NCBI RefSeq assembly: GCF_037975245.1
Contig: NC_092579.1
Span: 25,525,166-25,589,165, forward strand
Length of the DNA: 64,000 nt
Source of the DNA: Apostichopus japonicus
Taxonomy: Eukaryota > Echinodermata > Holothuroidea > Aspidochirotida > Stichopodidae
Direction: 5' to 3'
The notes below the pieces were generated by a model. That model did no database searches. It was not told the DNA's origin and saw only the letters and a list, made by a program, of their open reading frames with translations. Made by a program: the position numbers and the translations under genes. This document shows positions 13,554 to 23,574 of this stretch, in pieces (positions within the stretch are counted from its first letter, which is position 1; each line of letters begins with the position of its first letter).

Positions 13554-15332
13554 TCAATCTTCTCTTCTCGGAATCGAGTTAACACCCCAATCAAGCTATA
13601 GGTATTGTCCGGCCCCTGCAGGAGCTGACTGTTCAGGGATAATCCTTGGTATTGCGCCGCACAGTAAAAAACGATTCGCAATTTATTTGGCTTATTGGGA
13701 TTAATCACAGGATGATGTGGAAGGTACCAGATCTCGCCTCGCTTACAGACATCTCCGCTCACGTCTACCTTGCGTGCATATCCCTTTCTCAGATAGTCTT
13801 CCATAACAGCCTTATACCGCTGATGGAGATCCTCATCCTTGAGGAGCCGCTTCCTCAAGCTCCCAAGTCTTGACTCAACCATTGTCCTATTATTTGGCAA
13901 GGAAGGTGGATAATGGCGCCATGGCAACCTCATCTGATAGTGTCCGTCTTTGAGAACGACGCTGTCTTCCATGATCTTGCGAGCCCTTTGATCATTAATA
14001 GAGTCGCATACTCTTTCATCTGCAGATCCCCCAAACCCATGGTCCAGCTCCCAGAAGCGCTTTACCTGTTCTTCGAGCCTTTCATGGGCAACATGATTCA
14101 CTAAAAACGACCTGGGTGACCCACATGAACCAGCTAGGGGGCCCATTACCGTCCAACCTAAAGGTGTTCTCACTGCATACGGTTCCTTTCTTTTTCCCCT
14201 TCTCTCTTCGAGGACCCAAAATGCCTCAGGGTTATCACTCCCTATAAGAAGTTGAACCTTCTCACTATCCATAGTCTGGAACTCTATGTCCCTTAAGTGT
14301 GGCCATTTGTTCACCTGATCTTGGGTAGGAATACTACGCTTTGTTACGGGGAGACTTTCGACTGACCATACATTTAGCAACTCAATATTCTCGTTGCCTT
14401 GCAGGCCTGCGACCTCAAGACCTATTTCTACACCCTTTGTCACAGTGGCAGGGGAATTAACAGTACTTAGTTCATATACTGCACTTTCTCCCACTATTCC
14501 TAGTTCTCTGACTAGCTCATTTTCACAAAGAGATGTATCACTGCCCTGATCAAGTAATGCGAGGGTAGTAACTTCTCTACCATTACCTCTTACTTTAACA
14601 GGCAATACTCTGAGACATACTCTTGGAGACTTTACTGTCGAGAGACTAACTCCTTGAGTTCTCTCATTTGATTTGTCCACCTCCCCGGAACCTGTCTGGG
14701 GACTCTCGCTGTTACGTTCAGTAGGGTAAATATGCAAAAGAGTATGATGTCTCCTATTGCATCCTTCTACCTGACATCCAGGTTGTAACCTGCAATCACT
14801 TGCGATATGCCTAGGCTTAAAGCAATTATCACATAACCTCAGTTTACGAGTCAACTTAAACCTATCTCTTTGTGACTTTCTCTGAAAATCTTTACATACG
14901 TCAAGGTTATGCCTCTGAGAACAACATGGACATTTCCATGCTACCTTGTTTATATAGGTTTCCCTTTGGGAACTCTGCGTGGTTAATGTAGTCAACCTTC
15001 TCTCACCGTTCATGGGGTACTTTACTCCCCTAGGAAGTTGCTTAGTTTCCTTTACTTGTGTGCCCATATTTCTCCCATAGATACTGTTTGCTACCTGCAC
15101 ATACTCTTCCACAAACTCCGTGATATGCCTGAAATTAGGAACAATGCCCCTTAGCATGTTAGACTTTGCTCTTTTCGCCCAATCTGATTGCATATACATG
15201 GGCAACAATTTTTGGACCTTCAGCAAGGTGTCACTAGAATGCAGGTCTGCCGAGTACCCTGTTTGACTCAACCTTATCTCACATTTTCTCATACTTCTTG
15301 CAAGGTCAGACAACTCTTTGGCATCGTTAGGC
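13553..15332 (-). pseudogene. BEL gag-end, protease and RT start
   Basis: This open frame carries the end of the DUF1759-type gag region. It is followed by Cys/His zinc knuckles (from CPCCSQRHNLDVC at about residue 128 to the His-rich CNRRHHTLLH). A retroviral-type aspartic protease comes next, with active-site segment LLDQGSDTS (about 253-261), and then the start of the RT (LPHHPVINPNKPNKLRIVF, LLQGPDNTYSLIGVLTRF). After FREEKI the frame runs into the downstream sequence in the wrong phase, and an in-frame TGA lies just upstream of the next ORF. The segment that should carry the first RT catalytic aspartate is not present, so the polymerase is dead. Confidence 0.88.
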
Positions 15333-15336
15333 TTAA
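15333..15336. repeat. TTAA target-site duplication, left
   Basis: TTAA directly outside the left end of the insertion. Its partner is at 17290-17293. Both lie within the BEL gag codons, and the gag frame on either side is in the same phase once one TTAA is discounted. Confidence 0.9.
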
Positions 15337-15501
15337 AGGTGGGGGCGCTCGTATACTTTTAGAAATAGGGGGCTTTGATTTCAGTGGTTTTGCGTGTCAC
15401 CCTTTACTCACATGACTTTTCTGAGTGGTCACCTGATCGTAGCTGTACCTGGCTGTGAACGGTATCGTGTTGCAAGCTATGGCCGCGGGTGATGTGCGTT
15501 T

Positions 15502-15539
15502 GTTTACTCATGGAGGTGTTTTTACCTCCATGGTTTACT
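15502..15539. repeat. 24-nt hairpin flanked by 7-bp direct repeats
   Basis: Arms CATGGAGGT (15509-15517) and ACCTCCATG (15524-15532) with a 6-nt loop. The hairpin is flanked exactly by GTTTACT on both sides (15502-15508 and 15533-15539). The layout looks like a tiny insertion with a target duplication. Confidence 0.8.
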
Positions 15540-16886
15540 GTACGTTGGTCAGTGTTGTGGATATTCAAGTTGATAGGTAGTTAGCACAGTGTTTTCGTAC
15601 GTATTTTGAATACAGCCAGTTTGCATTAACACAGTATCGAGATTGTAATTTGACGCACGAAAGGTTGCTAAACATGGAGGCGTATTCCGGAGAAAGTAAA
15701 AGAACGTATCTGAACAAAAGAGATCATACATACGACAGGGGCAAGCACTTTTCCCAGACTTTCGTTAACAGGTCGTGCGACATTCACAATCCGTTGGATC
15801 TGCAGCTATTGATACATCTGCATCTACAGATCAATTGATTCGTCCATTTTGTTCGATAGTAGCTATGACTGTGAAGCAGTCGCTTGGCCACCCTCTAATT
15901 CAAGGTGGGCAAGGTTGGGGATGTTCGATCAAGGAGAAACATTCAGCTTTGTATTATTGTATATAGGCCTACAAGCAGTAAAGGACGGCGAAGCCGTCAA
16001 TCTACACGATTTAACAAGCCGGAATAGTTGCGGATTAACAGCGGGTACAAATGTCTGTATCGGTTTATTTATACTTGTGTTTATTTCCGTTGGCAAGGGG
16101 GATATGATATTGAACGTGGGGAGGGTGCGTGTGGGGGTGGGGGCGGAGGAGGGTCCCCTTTGTAGTGTCGAAACGATGCTACATTTTACGTCTATCTTCG
16201 TGTATCACATGTATATAAAAAAAAACTATCGACACGATCAATCAGTCCTGTCTCTCACCTCCTCTCATGCACTGATGTATTTCCTTCCCTCTGTTTTCCC
16301 TGTATTTTTTAATTTGCCGACTCCCCCCCCCCCATCCCCCCAAAAATATATGTTCACAAGGTTGACAATTCTATAGTCCCAAGCTAAACAAGCTATAGAA
16401 CTAAAATGCATATATAAAATAAAAAAAATACAGACTGTGTCTATATATAATTCATACCTAAATTGAATGAAATACCAATTGTTCACAAATGACGGACTTG
16501 ACCATACGTTTGATACCCAATCTTGTAATCACTTCAGAAAAATTTTTCACTTTGTATTTGCGTTTTTAGTTTTGTGACACGAGTCAGTGTGTATCGGACT
16601 TATATTCACTATTAGTTTCTTGAGCTGTAACAAAATGTCGACTCGCGACTTCGGTTACAATATTTCAAATACTTTACTCAGGTTAGTACAAGACTGGCGC
16701 ATCTGTAAAAGTTTGAAATACACTGGTTTTTACAGTAAAATAGCATTAGGTTACTGTACTTCTATAGGCTAAACTTTTGATATTCGATAAAGCATGCACA
16801 GCTTTCCTAATGGGTGAATCAACTACGAAACCAGGGCACCCAAACCGGTCGGACTTCGACTGCTCACCATGTAGGCATAAAAATAG

Positions 16887-16928
16887 TCAAACCAGGGAGC
16901 TGCTAGAGTAGCAGCTCCCTGGTCAAAC
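16887..16928. repeat. 30-nt hairpin flanked by 6-bp direct repeats
   Basis: Arms CAGGGAGCTGCT (16893-16904) and AGCAGCTCCCTG (16910-16921) with a 5-nt loop. The hairpin is flanked by TCAAAC at 16887-16892 and 16923-16928. Pairing extends two bases further into the flanks. Confidence 0.8.
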
Positions 16929-17293
16929 TACAGCCTACGCCTGATGCAAAACTCGACCATAACTGTACAGCCCACTAGTCTTGAACAGTTCTGAACGTAT
17001 AAACAAACTACTGCAGAGTTTTGTATCACACAACACACACGAAAACGCGGTGTAATAATTTACCGCATACTACTGACACTGCCATAGACAAGAAACTATG
17101 CAGGAATTTCGTCAAGGCCACCGCTTCAGGTAGCCAAACCCGTTTATTGCTTATTAGCCGTAAATACGGGATTGCTAAGAAATTACGAGACAACAGCGAC
17201 GAACCGGTAGAGGGTAGTATTTATGTCATTTTTGAATCGGGTGGTGTGAAGGACACAAATTTACGAGGAATTTACGAGCGAGCCCACCTTTAA

Positions 17294-17669
17294 GCTGGGC
17301 TCTATTTAACACTTGTTCAATCAGAGCATGTGCGACCACATGCGGTTGCCCATACTGTTTTGCTAAAATGTCCCTGGCACGCTGGTAGCCTTCTGTAGGC
17401 TCCATGAGCACACAACAACTTATGCTGTCCTTTACCTCATTCTCACAGAACTGCAACAAGTAAGTTAATTTAACTCTGTCGTCACTCACCTTACTGGCAA
17501 TGCTTGCCTCAAAATTATTAATAAAGCTCCAGTATTCTACTGGATTACCAGTAAACACCTCTAACTCTGGTTTGGGCATGTGAACAGACAAATTAATGGC
17601 CTGCACAATGATTAACTGTGACAGATTACTTTCATTCATTTCACAAATTTCCCTTGCCCATAGAATCAT
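17294..17669 (-). pseudogene. BEL gag, DUF1759-type region
   Basis: The minus-strand frame from 17669 includes PKPELEVFTGNPVEYWSFI, the start of the DUF1759-type segment conserved in BEL/Pao gag. It continues through FCENEVKDSI and YGQPHVVAHALIEQVLNRAQLK, where it meets the TTAA element. The same segment resumes on the far side at 15332. It is one base out of phase with the upstream gag ORF, with an indel close to 17650-17669. The codons after 17294 that read into the inserted DNA are spurious. Confidence 0.85.
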
Positions 17670-18423
17670 AACCAGTCTCTACATTATTAATGAATTCTGG
17701 TGCATTAGGATTTAGTGTAACACATGGACCTTTAACTTCCCTAGGCTTGTCACCAACCTTCCCAGTATCCTCAGTTCCTTTAGGTTCTTCACCTCGGCCA
17801 TCTTCAGTACGTATTTCTTCTTGCCATATGTGTAGTTCGGCTTCAGCACTAGCAATGTCGTTCTCTACTTCAGCCCGAGCAAGTTCCTGTTCTAACTGAA
17901 ATTGCTGTTCTCTCAGTTTCTGCATTTTGAAAAACTGCTGCCTCTTCAGATCTGCCAATGCCTTCTTTGCCTTAGCCTCCTTCAGTCTGATTGATGAAGT
18001 GTCGCTTAGCGCACTACCCTTTGACCGATAGCTTCTAACGGATTCTACTTCTGTGTCGCATCTCGTTGGCCTATCATCTTTGTCTGGGACCTTCTGGACT
18101 TCCTGGAACCATTCTGTTATTCGTTTGTCAAACTCAACTTTGTTTACACTGTTAACTTCAAACTGCTCAGAGGCTACATCTGCCTCCTTCTCTTCCAGCT
18201 TACTGGCGTACTCATTATACCTTGTCACGTAAGACTCAAATATTTTATTCAGCACAGCGTATTTCTTAGAGGCCAGTTCATAATTCATGGGGTCTGTTAA
18301 AAGCGCCTCCAGCTCTTTGTAATACCTGGCTAATAGACCCACATATCCACTACAGGATCTCTTCAACGTTGTAACGTCACTCACACCGCTATCTTCAACC
18401 GGCTTTGGTTCTGACTCAGCCAT
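17641..18423 (-). pseudogene. BEL gag, N-terminal part
   Basis: A 260-residue frame starting MAESEPKPVEDSG, only 30 bp inside the 5' LTR. It is hydrophilic. A long Lys/Glu/Gln-rich stretch at about residues 145-215 (LKEAKAKKALADLKRQQ and on) is predicted by eye to be a coiled coil, probably for gag multimerisation. The frame ends at a stop near a frameshift, after which the DUF1759-type part follows in another phase. No obvious primer-binding site with TGG was seen between the LTR and the start codon. Confidence 0.82.
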
Positions 18424-18453
18424 ACCTGCACCGTTGCAGTTGTAAACCTTTTA

Positions 18454-18706
18454 TGTAGACTCAAGACATAAAGAAATGTACAAAACACGTGGTTCGTTGT
18501 GTTTCTGCGCTCATGTTGTTGTTGCAACTCTCTCTTTCTCCAACATAGGATCGTAGACTATTTCAACTGGTCGAGAGGTTTACAACTATATCCAACTAGG
18601 GCAGAATTTCAATTAATTTACACCGTGATCGCAATCGATCGTAAAGTTAGCACTTTTCTTTAGCAGAACAATTTTGGTGGCGCTATTAACCAACAACGAC
18701 GCTACA
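18454..18706 (-). repeat. 5' LTR of the BEL element
   Basis: A full-length 253-bp LTR, with outermost bases TGTAG/CTACA. Its outer 90 and 35 bp match the shorter LTR at 10360-10484, with about 2 percent divergence in the shared parts. Confidence 0.88.
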
Positions 18707-18767
18707 GTCGGGCAAAAATTTGAAAAAGATTCGGGCAAGCTACTGCATATTTATATATATATATATA
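18707..18767. repeat. Left arm of an older palindromic element, ending in (TA)n
   Basis: GTCGGGCAAAAATTTG, then ATTCGGGCAAGC, then a TA tract. On the inverse strand this resembles 25425-25515 (TTCGGGCAAACGTCCTG, AATTCGGGCAGC, then a TA tract). The two pieces are therefore the arms of one inverted repeat now separated by the gypsy element. The BEL insertion point lies at the GTCG in this arm. Confidence 0.65.
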
Positions 18768-18971
18768 TGTTACATGCCCAGAGGTGTTAGGTGGGGCTGG
18801 GGTGATGAGGGGGCCAGGCGGCTCATCCGGCTATAAAGGAGGGGAAGAGAGACAAGAAAGTTGATCGTTTGATTGATCGGACAGCAACGAGTTGTAACAG
18901 AAACTGTCCTTGCGCCCTCTATTACGACAATCAAAATTTTGTGGGGTCTACTAAATAGTTCACCCATTACA
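18768..18971 (-). repeat. 3' LTR of the gypsy element
   Basis: 204 bp, TG...CA ends (TGTTACATGCCCAGAGG to GTTCACCCATTACA on the + strand). It is identical to 25221-25424. It contains runs GGGG, GGGG and GGGGG near 18793-18815 on the + strand that could form a G-quadruplex. Confidence 0.95.
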
Positions 18972-18985
18972 CTCTCCCCTTCTTT
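18972..18985 (-). other. Polypurine tract of the gypsy element
   Basis: On the minus strand AAAGAAGGGGAGAG directly precedes the 3' LTR. This is the expected primer site for plus-strand DNA synthesis. Confidence 0.85.
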
Positions 18986-19656
18986 ATAAGATGTCGTCCC
19001 GACATGGAAATAAATATTGTCATGGCAAAATACACTCTGCCTTACCCCATAAAACTAATAACAATATCATCAAACTAATTCCTTCTGATGAACACTTAGA
19101 ACTTTAACATGTTATATACAATAAAGGCTAAAAGTAAACAAAACAACTGTACAATAGACTGTTTCTAGGGTTACACCCTATGAACTCCAATACCTCAGAC
19201 ATCCTGGACCAATACCCTATCAAATTATTCTGTACCTTTATACTAACTGCATGTATGACTTCCCCTAGGCATTAACCTAAATTGACTACAACGCAACCCA
19301 CTTGTGCAGAGCAATAATACTACCACATAACCCTTGTGTAGAGCCTGGGAAGGACTGAAGTTATAAACTCTTTGGTAACGCGTAATCCCAAATGAGAAAT
19401 ACTGGTGTACAAGATCAATAATCACTAAGTACATGAAAAAATATGAATGCCCATATCACATATGAAGATTTCAATAAAGACCGCATGCATATTGGTAGCA
19501 TCTACTACATGTAAAACAAGCATCAACAGCCTTTCCAGTCTCTAAATGTGTCTAACCATGAATATGGTCCAAACTCAACATAATTGTTTTAATTGTTTGT
19601 TTTTTTGTTTTTGTTTTTTTTTAACATATACTACAGTCACTTAAAACCAATATTCC
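18986..19656 (-). other. Non-coding 3' region of the gypsy element
   Basis: About 670 bp between the end of pol and the polypurine tract. It is AT-rich and holds no convincing frame. There is no sign of an env gene. Confidence 0.6.
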
Positions 19657-20715
19657 CTAAAACATTGCTACAGGCCTAGGATACCTCATGGCCGATGAAG
19701 GTGGATAGCCCGGCTGTTGAAACCACTGATGCTGCAGGGGTGCCATAGGATACCAGACATCATATGGAGCAATAGGTGGGGTACCAGATACAGTGTTAAC
19801 TTGTGGGTGATGCTGCTGATATGTTGGTACACCGAGTTGGTTATAGGTAAAAACAGTCTTAGGTACTCTAATTCTAGACGTCCTCACATCCTGTTCAGGC
19901 TGCACCTCTGGATCATTCTCAGGTACTGGTTCATCTGATGGGATTACTCTTTCCAAGTTACCCCCTTCCTCTGTCAGAGTGTCCGGTTCCAGTTGTTGTA
20001 CATTACCACCATCATCATCAGGCAGTGACATCTCTCCTCCAGGAATATTATCAGCTGGCATTTGACTGGCTACATATATAGGAACATCCCAGTCACTGTC
20101 ACTAGATTCTCCCTCGGATTCAGTCAGGTTTTGGGACTTCTTGGGTTTCACCTTCTTAGTCTTACGACTCACTGGCTGTGGCTCCTCCAATGGCAAGGAG
20201 TCACATGGCAACAAGAGGTTCCTGTGAAGCGTCCTCTTCCTTCCTTTTCCCCTCTCTGGAGTCAGTTCGTACACAGGGACATCGGGTAGAAGTTGTTTGA
20301 CCACAACATAGATGTGTTCCTCCCAATAAGGCCGTAATTTAGCAGGGCCTTCATGGGGGGGCATATTCTTCACAAGCACTCGGTCTCCTGGTGATAGAAA
20401 GGTGCAATGAACTCTCTTGTCATATCTGTCTTTTGCTTTCTTTGACGCCCTCATTGCATTTCTCGATGCAAGAGCATAAGCTTCCTGCATTCTCCTCTTC
20501 CACCTTTCTGCATAGTCTGCAGGATCTCCACTTCCTTCGGACTTCTCAGCTAGGTCAAACAGTAGGTCTACAGGGAGTTTTGGAGATCTCCCGAACATCA
20601 TGAAGTAGGGTGCATACCCAGTGGACTCACATCTGGTGCAGTTGTAGGCATGCACACACTGTTGGAGTGAATCAGTCCAATTCTTTCTGTGTTTTTCTGA
20701 TTGAGAACGCAGCAC
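19657..20715 (-). pseudogene. Gypsy integrase C-terminal region with acidic and Pro/Gln-rich tail
   Basis: A 352-residue frame that continues the integrase in a shifted phase. It opens with HAYNCTRCESTGYAPYFMMF, FGRSPKLPVDLLF and the GDRVLVKN segment typical of the gypsy integrase C-terminal domain. After about residue 175 comes a long acidic region (SEGESSDSDWD) and a tail rich in Pro, Gln and Tyr. No chromodomain is recognisable. The frameshift from the catalytic core lies near 20700-20715. Confidence 0.85.
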
Positions 20716-21352
20716 TTAACAGGGGTCTGTTCATCCTTTCAACTTGTCCGTTTCCCTGTGGATGGTAGGGTGTTGTTCTGGAGTGTTTGATACCAGCATG
20801 CTCCTGAAGTTTTGAAAAAAGTTTGTTTTCAAATTCACGTCCCTGATCGTGATGGAGTTTCCTTGGAAACCCGAACTTCATGAAGTAGTCATTGAACAAT
20901 TTGTCAGCTGCGGCAGCTGCAGACTTTTTTCTCGTGGGGTAGGCTTGACAGAACCGAGTGTAGTGATCCATTACTACCAATATATACTCATATCCCTTAC
21001 ATCTCTCCAGGTGCAAGAAATCTATGGAAACAACTTCAAATGGCTCAGTTGTTTGTATAGGGACCATGGGTGCAACTGTGTGTCTTGCAGGCTTCTTTCT
21101 TTTCAGGCATTCGCATTCCTTTGTAACATAGTGTTCAACCTGCTTAGCCATATATGGCCAGAAAAACCTCTGTCTTGTCAACTCCAGGGTTCTATCGACT
21201 CCTACATGACCCATGTCATTGTGTAATGCCTTCAACACCAACTTCCTATACTTCTCTGGAAGGAGGAGCTGCTTTCTGTTTATGGTTCTCCTCTGTAATA
21301 GTCCCCTGTCATCTATTTCAATCTCCTTCCATTTTCCAAGTAAGATTTGCAC
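20672..21352 (-). pseudogene. Gypsy integrase zinc-binding and catalytic core
   Basis: A 226-residue frame. HNDMGHVGVDRTLELTRQRF starts the HHCC domain (His 44 and 49), but the cysteine pair reads KECECLKRK, CxC instead of the usual CxxC. The catalytic residues are visible as SIDFLHL (D111), HHDQGREFE (D169) and QGNGQVERM (E205). Frameshifts precede it (21313-21352) and follow it (near 20710), so the domain is disconnected from RT and from its own C-terminus. Confidence 0.9.
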
Positions 21353-23544
21353 CCCTTTGATTCTTGTCTCCTCTCTGTTTGTTTTGGAAGGTGCCCCTGA
21401 CGTTTGTATTCAAGCACCTTTCCAATAGTATCATCATTCTCTTGAGCAGCTTTTAGGGTGTCAACATCTATAGAGCCAAGGGTTGGTCGTGCTGCAGCCG
21501 TAACAGTCTCAATCGCATCCAAACTGCAAGGTACAGCATCAATGCAGCTAATATCGCCTTTGTCAATCGCCTGTAGATACTCCTTTGCTGCTGCTATGAC
21601 ACCATCAGGTATTTCTATAACACAATCATTGACCAATTCTTCCATGTTATCAATGTTAATAGGCATTCGTGATAACGTGTCGGCATCATTATTCCTCTTG
21701 CCAGGTCTGTACTTAATGTTGAACCGAAAACTTGCAAGTTCAGAAACCCACCGTTGGCCAGTGGCATTAAGACGGGCAGTTGTCAACACATAGGTGAGTG
21801 GATTGTTATCAGTGAAGACGCTGAAGTTAACAGCATACTGCAGATAATCACGGAAACGGTCTGTAATTGACCACTTTAGAGCCAAAAACTCTAATTTGTT
21901 AGAATGATAGTTCTTTTCTGCGGGTGACAACGTCCTGGATGCAAAAGCAATGGCTCGCAACTTTCCTTCTTGTCGTTGGTACAAGACTGATGCAAGGCCT
22001 TGGTTCGATGCATCTGTGTGGAGGATAAATGGCAATTTAAAGTCTGGGTATGCCATCACCGGTTGTTGGGTAATCTGATCAATTAGACCATCGACAATAC
22101 TTTGGTGTTCTTGTGTCCAATTTATCTGTTCCCTCGAATTTGGGCTGTTTTTAATAGTCTTCTTCTTCTTTTTCCCCTTCGATGGCGTTTTGTCATTGGT
22201 CTTTGTTGATTTTCCAAGGAGGTCATACAGTGGTCTGGCTCTAATGGAAAAATTTGCAACATAACTTCGGTAGTAGCCCAAAAAACCAAGTATTTGTCTA
22301 AGCTCACCAACAGTTGTAGGCGTTCTCTCCTTCAGAGCCAGGACAGGTTGTATCTCTGCAGGGTCCATCTTATAGCCCTCTTCCGATACTACTCTACCCA
22401 GGTATCTAACCTGCCTTTGGAACAGTTTACATTTCGATGGCTTGAGTTTAACACCATGTAGCTGTAACCGTTTGAGGACTTTCCGGAGATTTTCGACATG
22501 CTGGTCAAAAGTTGGGGCAAACACAAGAATGTCATCCAAGTATATAACACAGATTTGATTGTTGTACCCATCTAAACAGTTCTCCATGGCCCTCTGGAAC
22601 TCGGCTGGTGCATTCTTTAGACCAAAAGGGATTCTTCTCCACTCATGTAGGCCCCGTGGTGTAATGAAGGCTGTCAGATGTTGGCTTTCTTCCGCCATAA
22701 ACCCCTGGTGGTAAGCCTTCCCTTGGTCCAAGGTAGAGAACCATGAATTACCTGCCAAGCCATCTAAAATATCCTGTATTTTTGGGATCGGTTGGCGGTC
22801 ATCGATAGTTTTCCTGTTTAACTCTCGATAGTCGATACAGAGTCTCAGCGTACCATCTCGTTTGCGTACGCATACCACTGGAGAAGAATAGTTGGATTTG
22901 GACCTTGTGACCCAGCCTCGGTTGAAGAGATCTTGAAGGTAGTCTTTAACTTCTTTGTACAGGGGGCGAGGAATGCTGGCATAGTTTTTCTGCACTGGTC
23001 TTGGATCACTTACATGGATTCTCATTTGAAGATCAGGAACACAACCTTGGTCAAAATCATCTCTTGAGAATGCAGCATTTTCTTCTTTCAGCATTCGTGT
23101 GACAACTTCCCTCTGTTTCACAGTTAAACCTGAGAGATCCACGGGAGGGCACCATTGTTCCTTCTGTTCACTGGCACTTTCTTTGGCTTCAGGAATAGCA
23201 CTTTCATGTATGTCTTTGCCCACCTCAGAACCTCCTTCACAAGCATTAACAATTGCTTGTACCCGTAAAGTCATCTCTTCATCTTCGTCATCACAGGGTA
23301 AGTGGAGACAAGATTTGATTGGTTCCACACAACCCAGCATGGTGCGTTTTCTGAGCCACAAATCTCTGTTACTGGTGTTCATTACTGGAATCTGAACTCT
23401 GCAGGAAGATCCCTTGTTAACAGGGACCACCGTCTCTGGAATTTCCAGCCCATCAGGCCACCCTTGTTCTGGATTAGGATGGAAGAAAGCAGACAAAGTA
23501 TTCTGTTCTGAACCAAAATGGACTCTACATGAGACTAATTCCAT
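21313..23544 (-). pseudogene. Gypsy reverse transcriptase and RNase H
   Basis: A 743-residue frame. RT motifs are [20 protein letters not shown], the first catalytic box [12 protein letters not shown] (D273), [14 protein letters not shown] and the YLDD box (335-338). RNase H begins at about 505 with [16 protein letters not shown]. It continues through [10 protein letters not shown] and ends with [16 protein letters not shown]. Between RT and RNase H lies an unusual Lys-rich insert (about 444-475). The catalytic residues that can be judged by eye are kept. The frame is preceded in the same phase by a TGA (23575-23577) that separates it from the protease. Confidence 0.92.
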
Positions 23545-23574
23545 CTGACCTTTCTTAACACAGATGTCCTTTCT

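Larger units (their letters stand above)
15337..17289. mobile_element. TTAA-flanked non-autonomous DNA transposon (piggyBac-like)
   Basis: A 1,953-bp insertion in the BEL gag region. Both ends carry inverted repeats: AGGTGGGGGCGCTCGTA on the left and AGGTGGGCTCGCTCGTA on the right read inward (15 of 17 match). Both sides are flanked by TTAA. A TTAA target is the hallmark of piggyBac; some Kolobok-type elements also use it, so the family name is inferred. No transposase was recognised: the largest frames inside (for example 15849-16376 +) have no known motif. The element contains a G-rich tract at 16118-16158 and two hairpins listed separately. Confidence 0.88.
10360..18706 (-). mobile_element. 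BEL/Pao LTR retrotransposon, with nested TTAA element
   Basis: A minus-strand BEL/Pao element bounded by LTRs that start TGTAG and end CTACA when read in its own orientation. The 4-bp sequence GTCG lies immediately outside both ends (10356-10359 and 18707-18710), consistent with a target-site duplication. The gene order from 18423 down to 10749 is gag, zinc knuckles, aspartic protease, RT, RNase H, integrase and the DUF5641-type tail, which is diagnostic of BEL/Pao. The coding region is broken by a gag frameshift, a deletion in RT and the insertion at 15337-17289. Confidence 0.93.

Noticed and set aside
11236-14104. Plus-strand open frames opposite BEL pol
   Set aside because: They mirror the strongly coding minus strand and have no motifs.
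15849-16376. 175-codon + frame in the TTAA element as a transposase
   Set aside because: No transposase motif, low-complexity composition, and it runs across G- and C-rich tracts.
17021-17293. 90-codon + frame at the right end of the TTAA element
   Set aside because: It ends in the terminal inverted repeat and has no recognisable domain.
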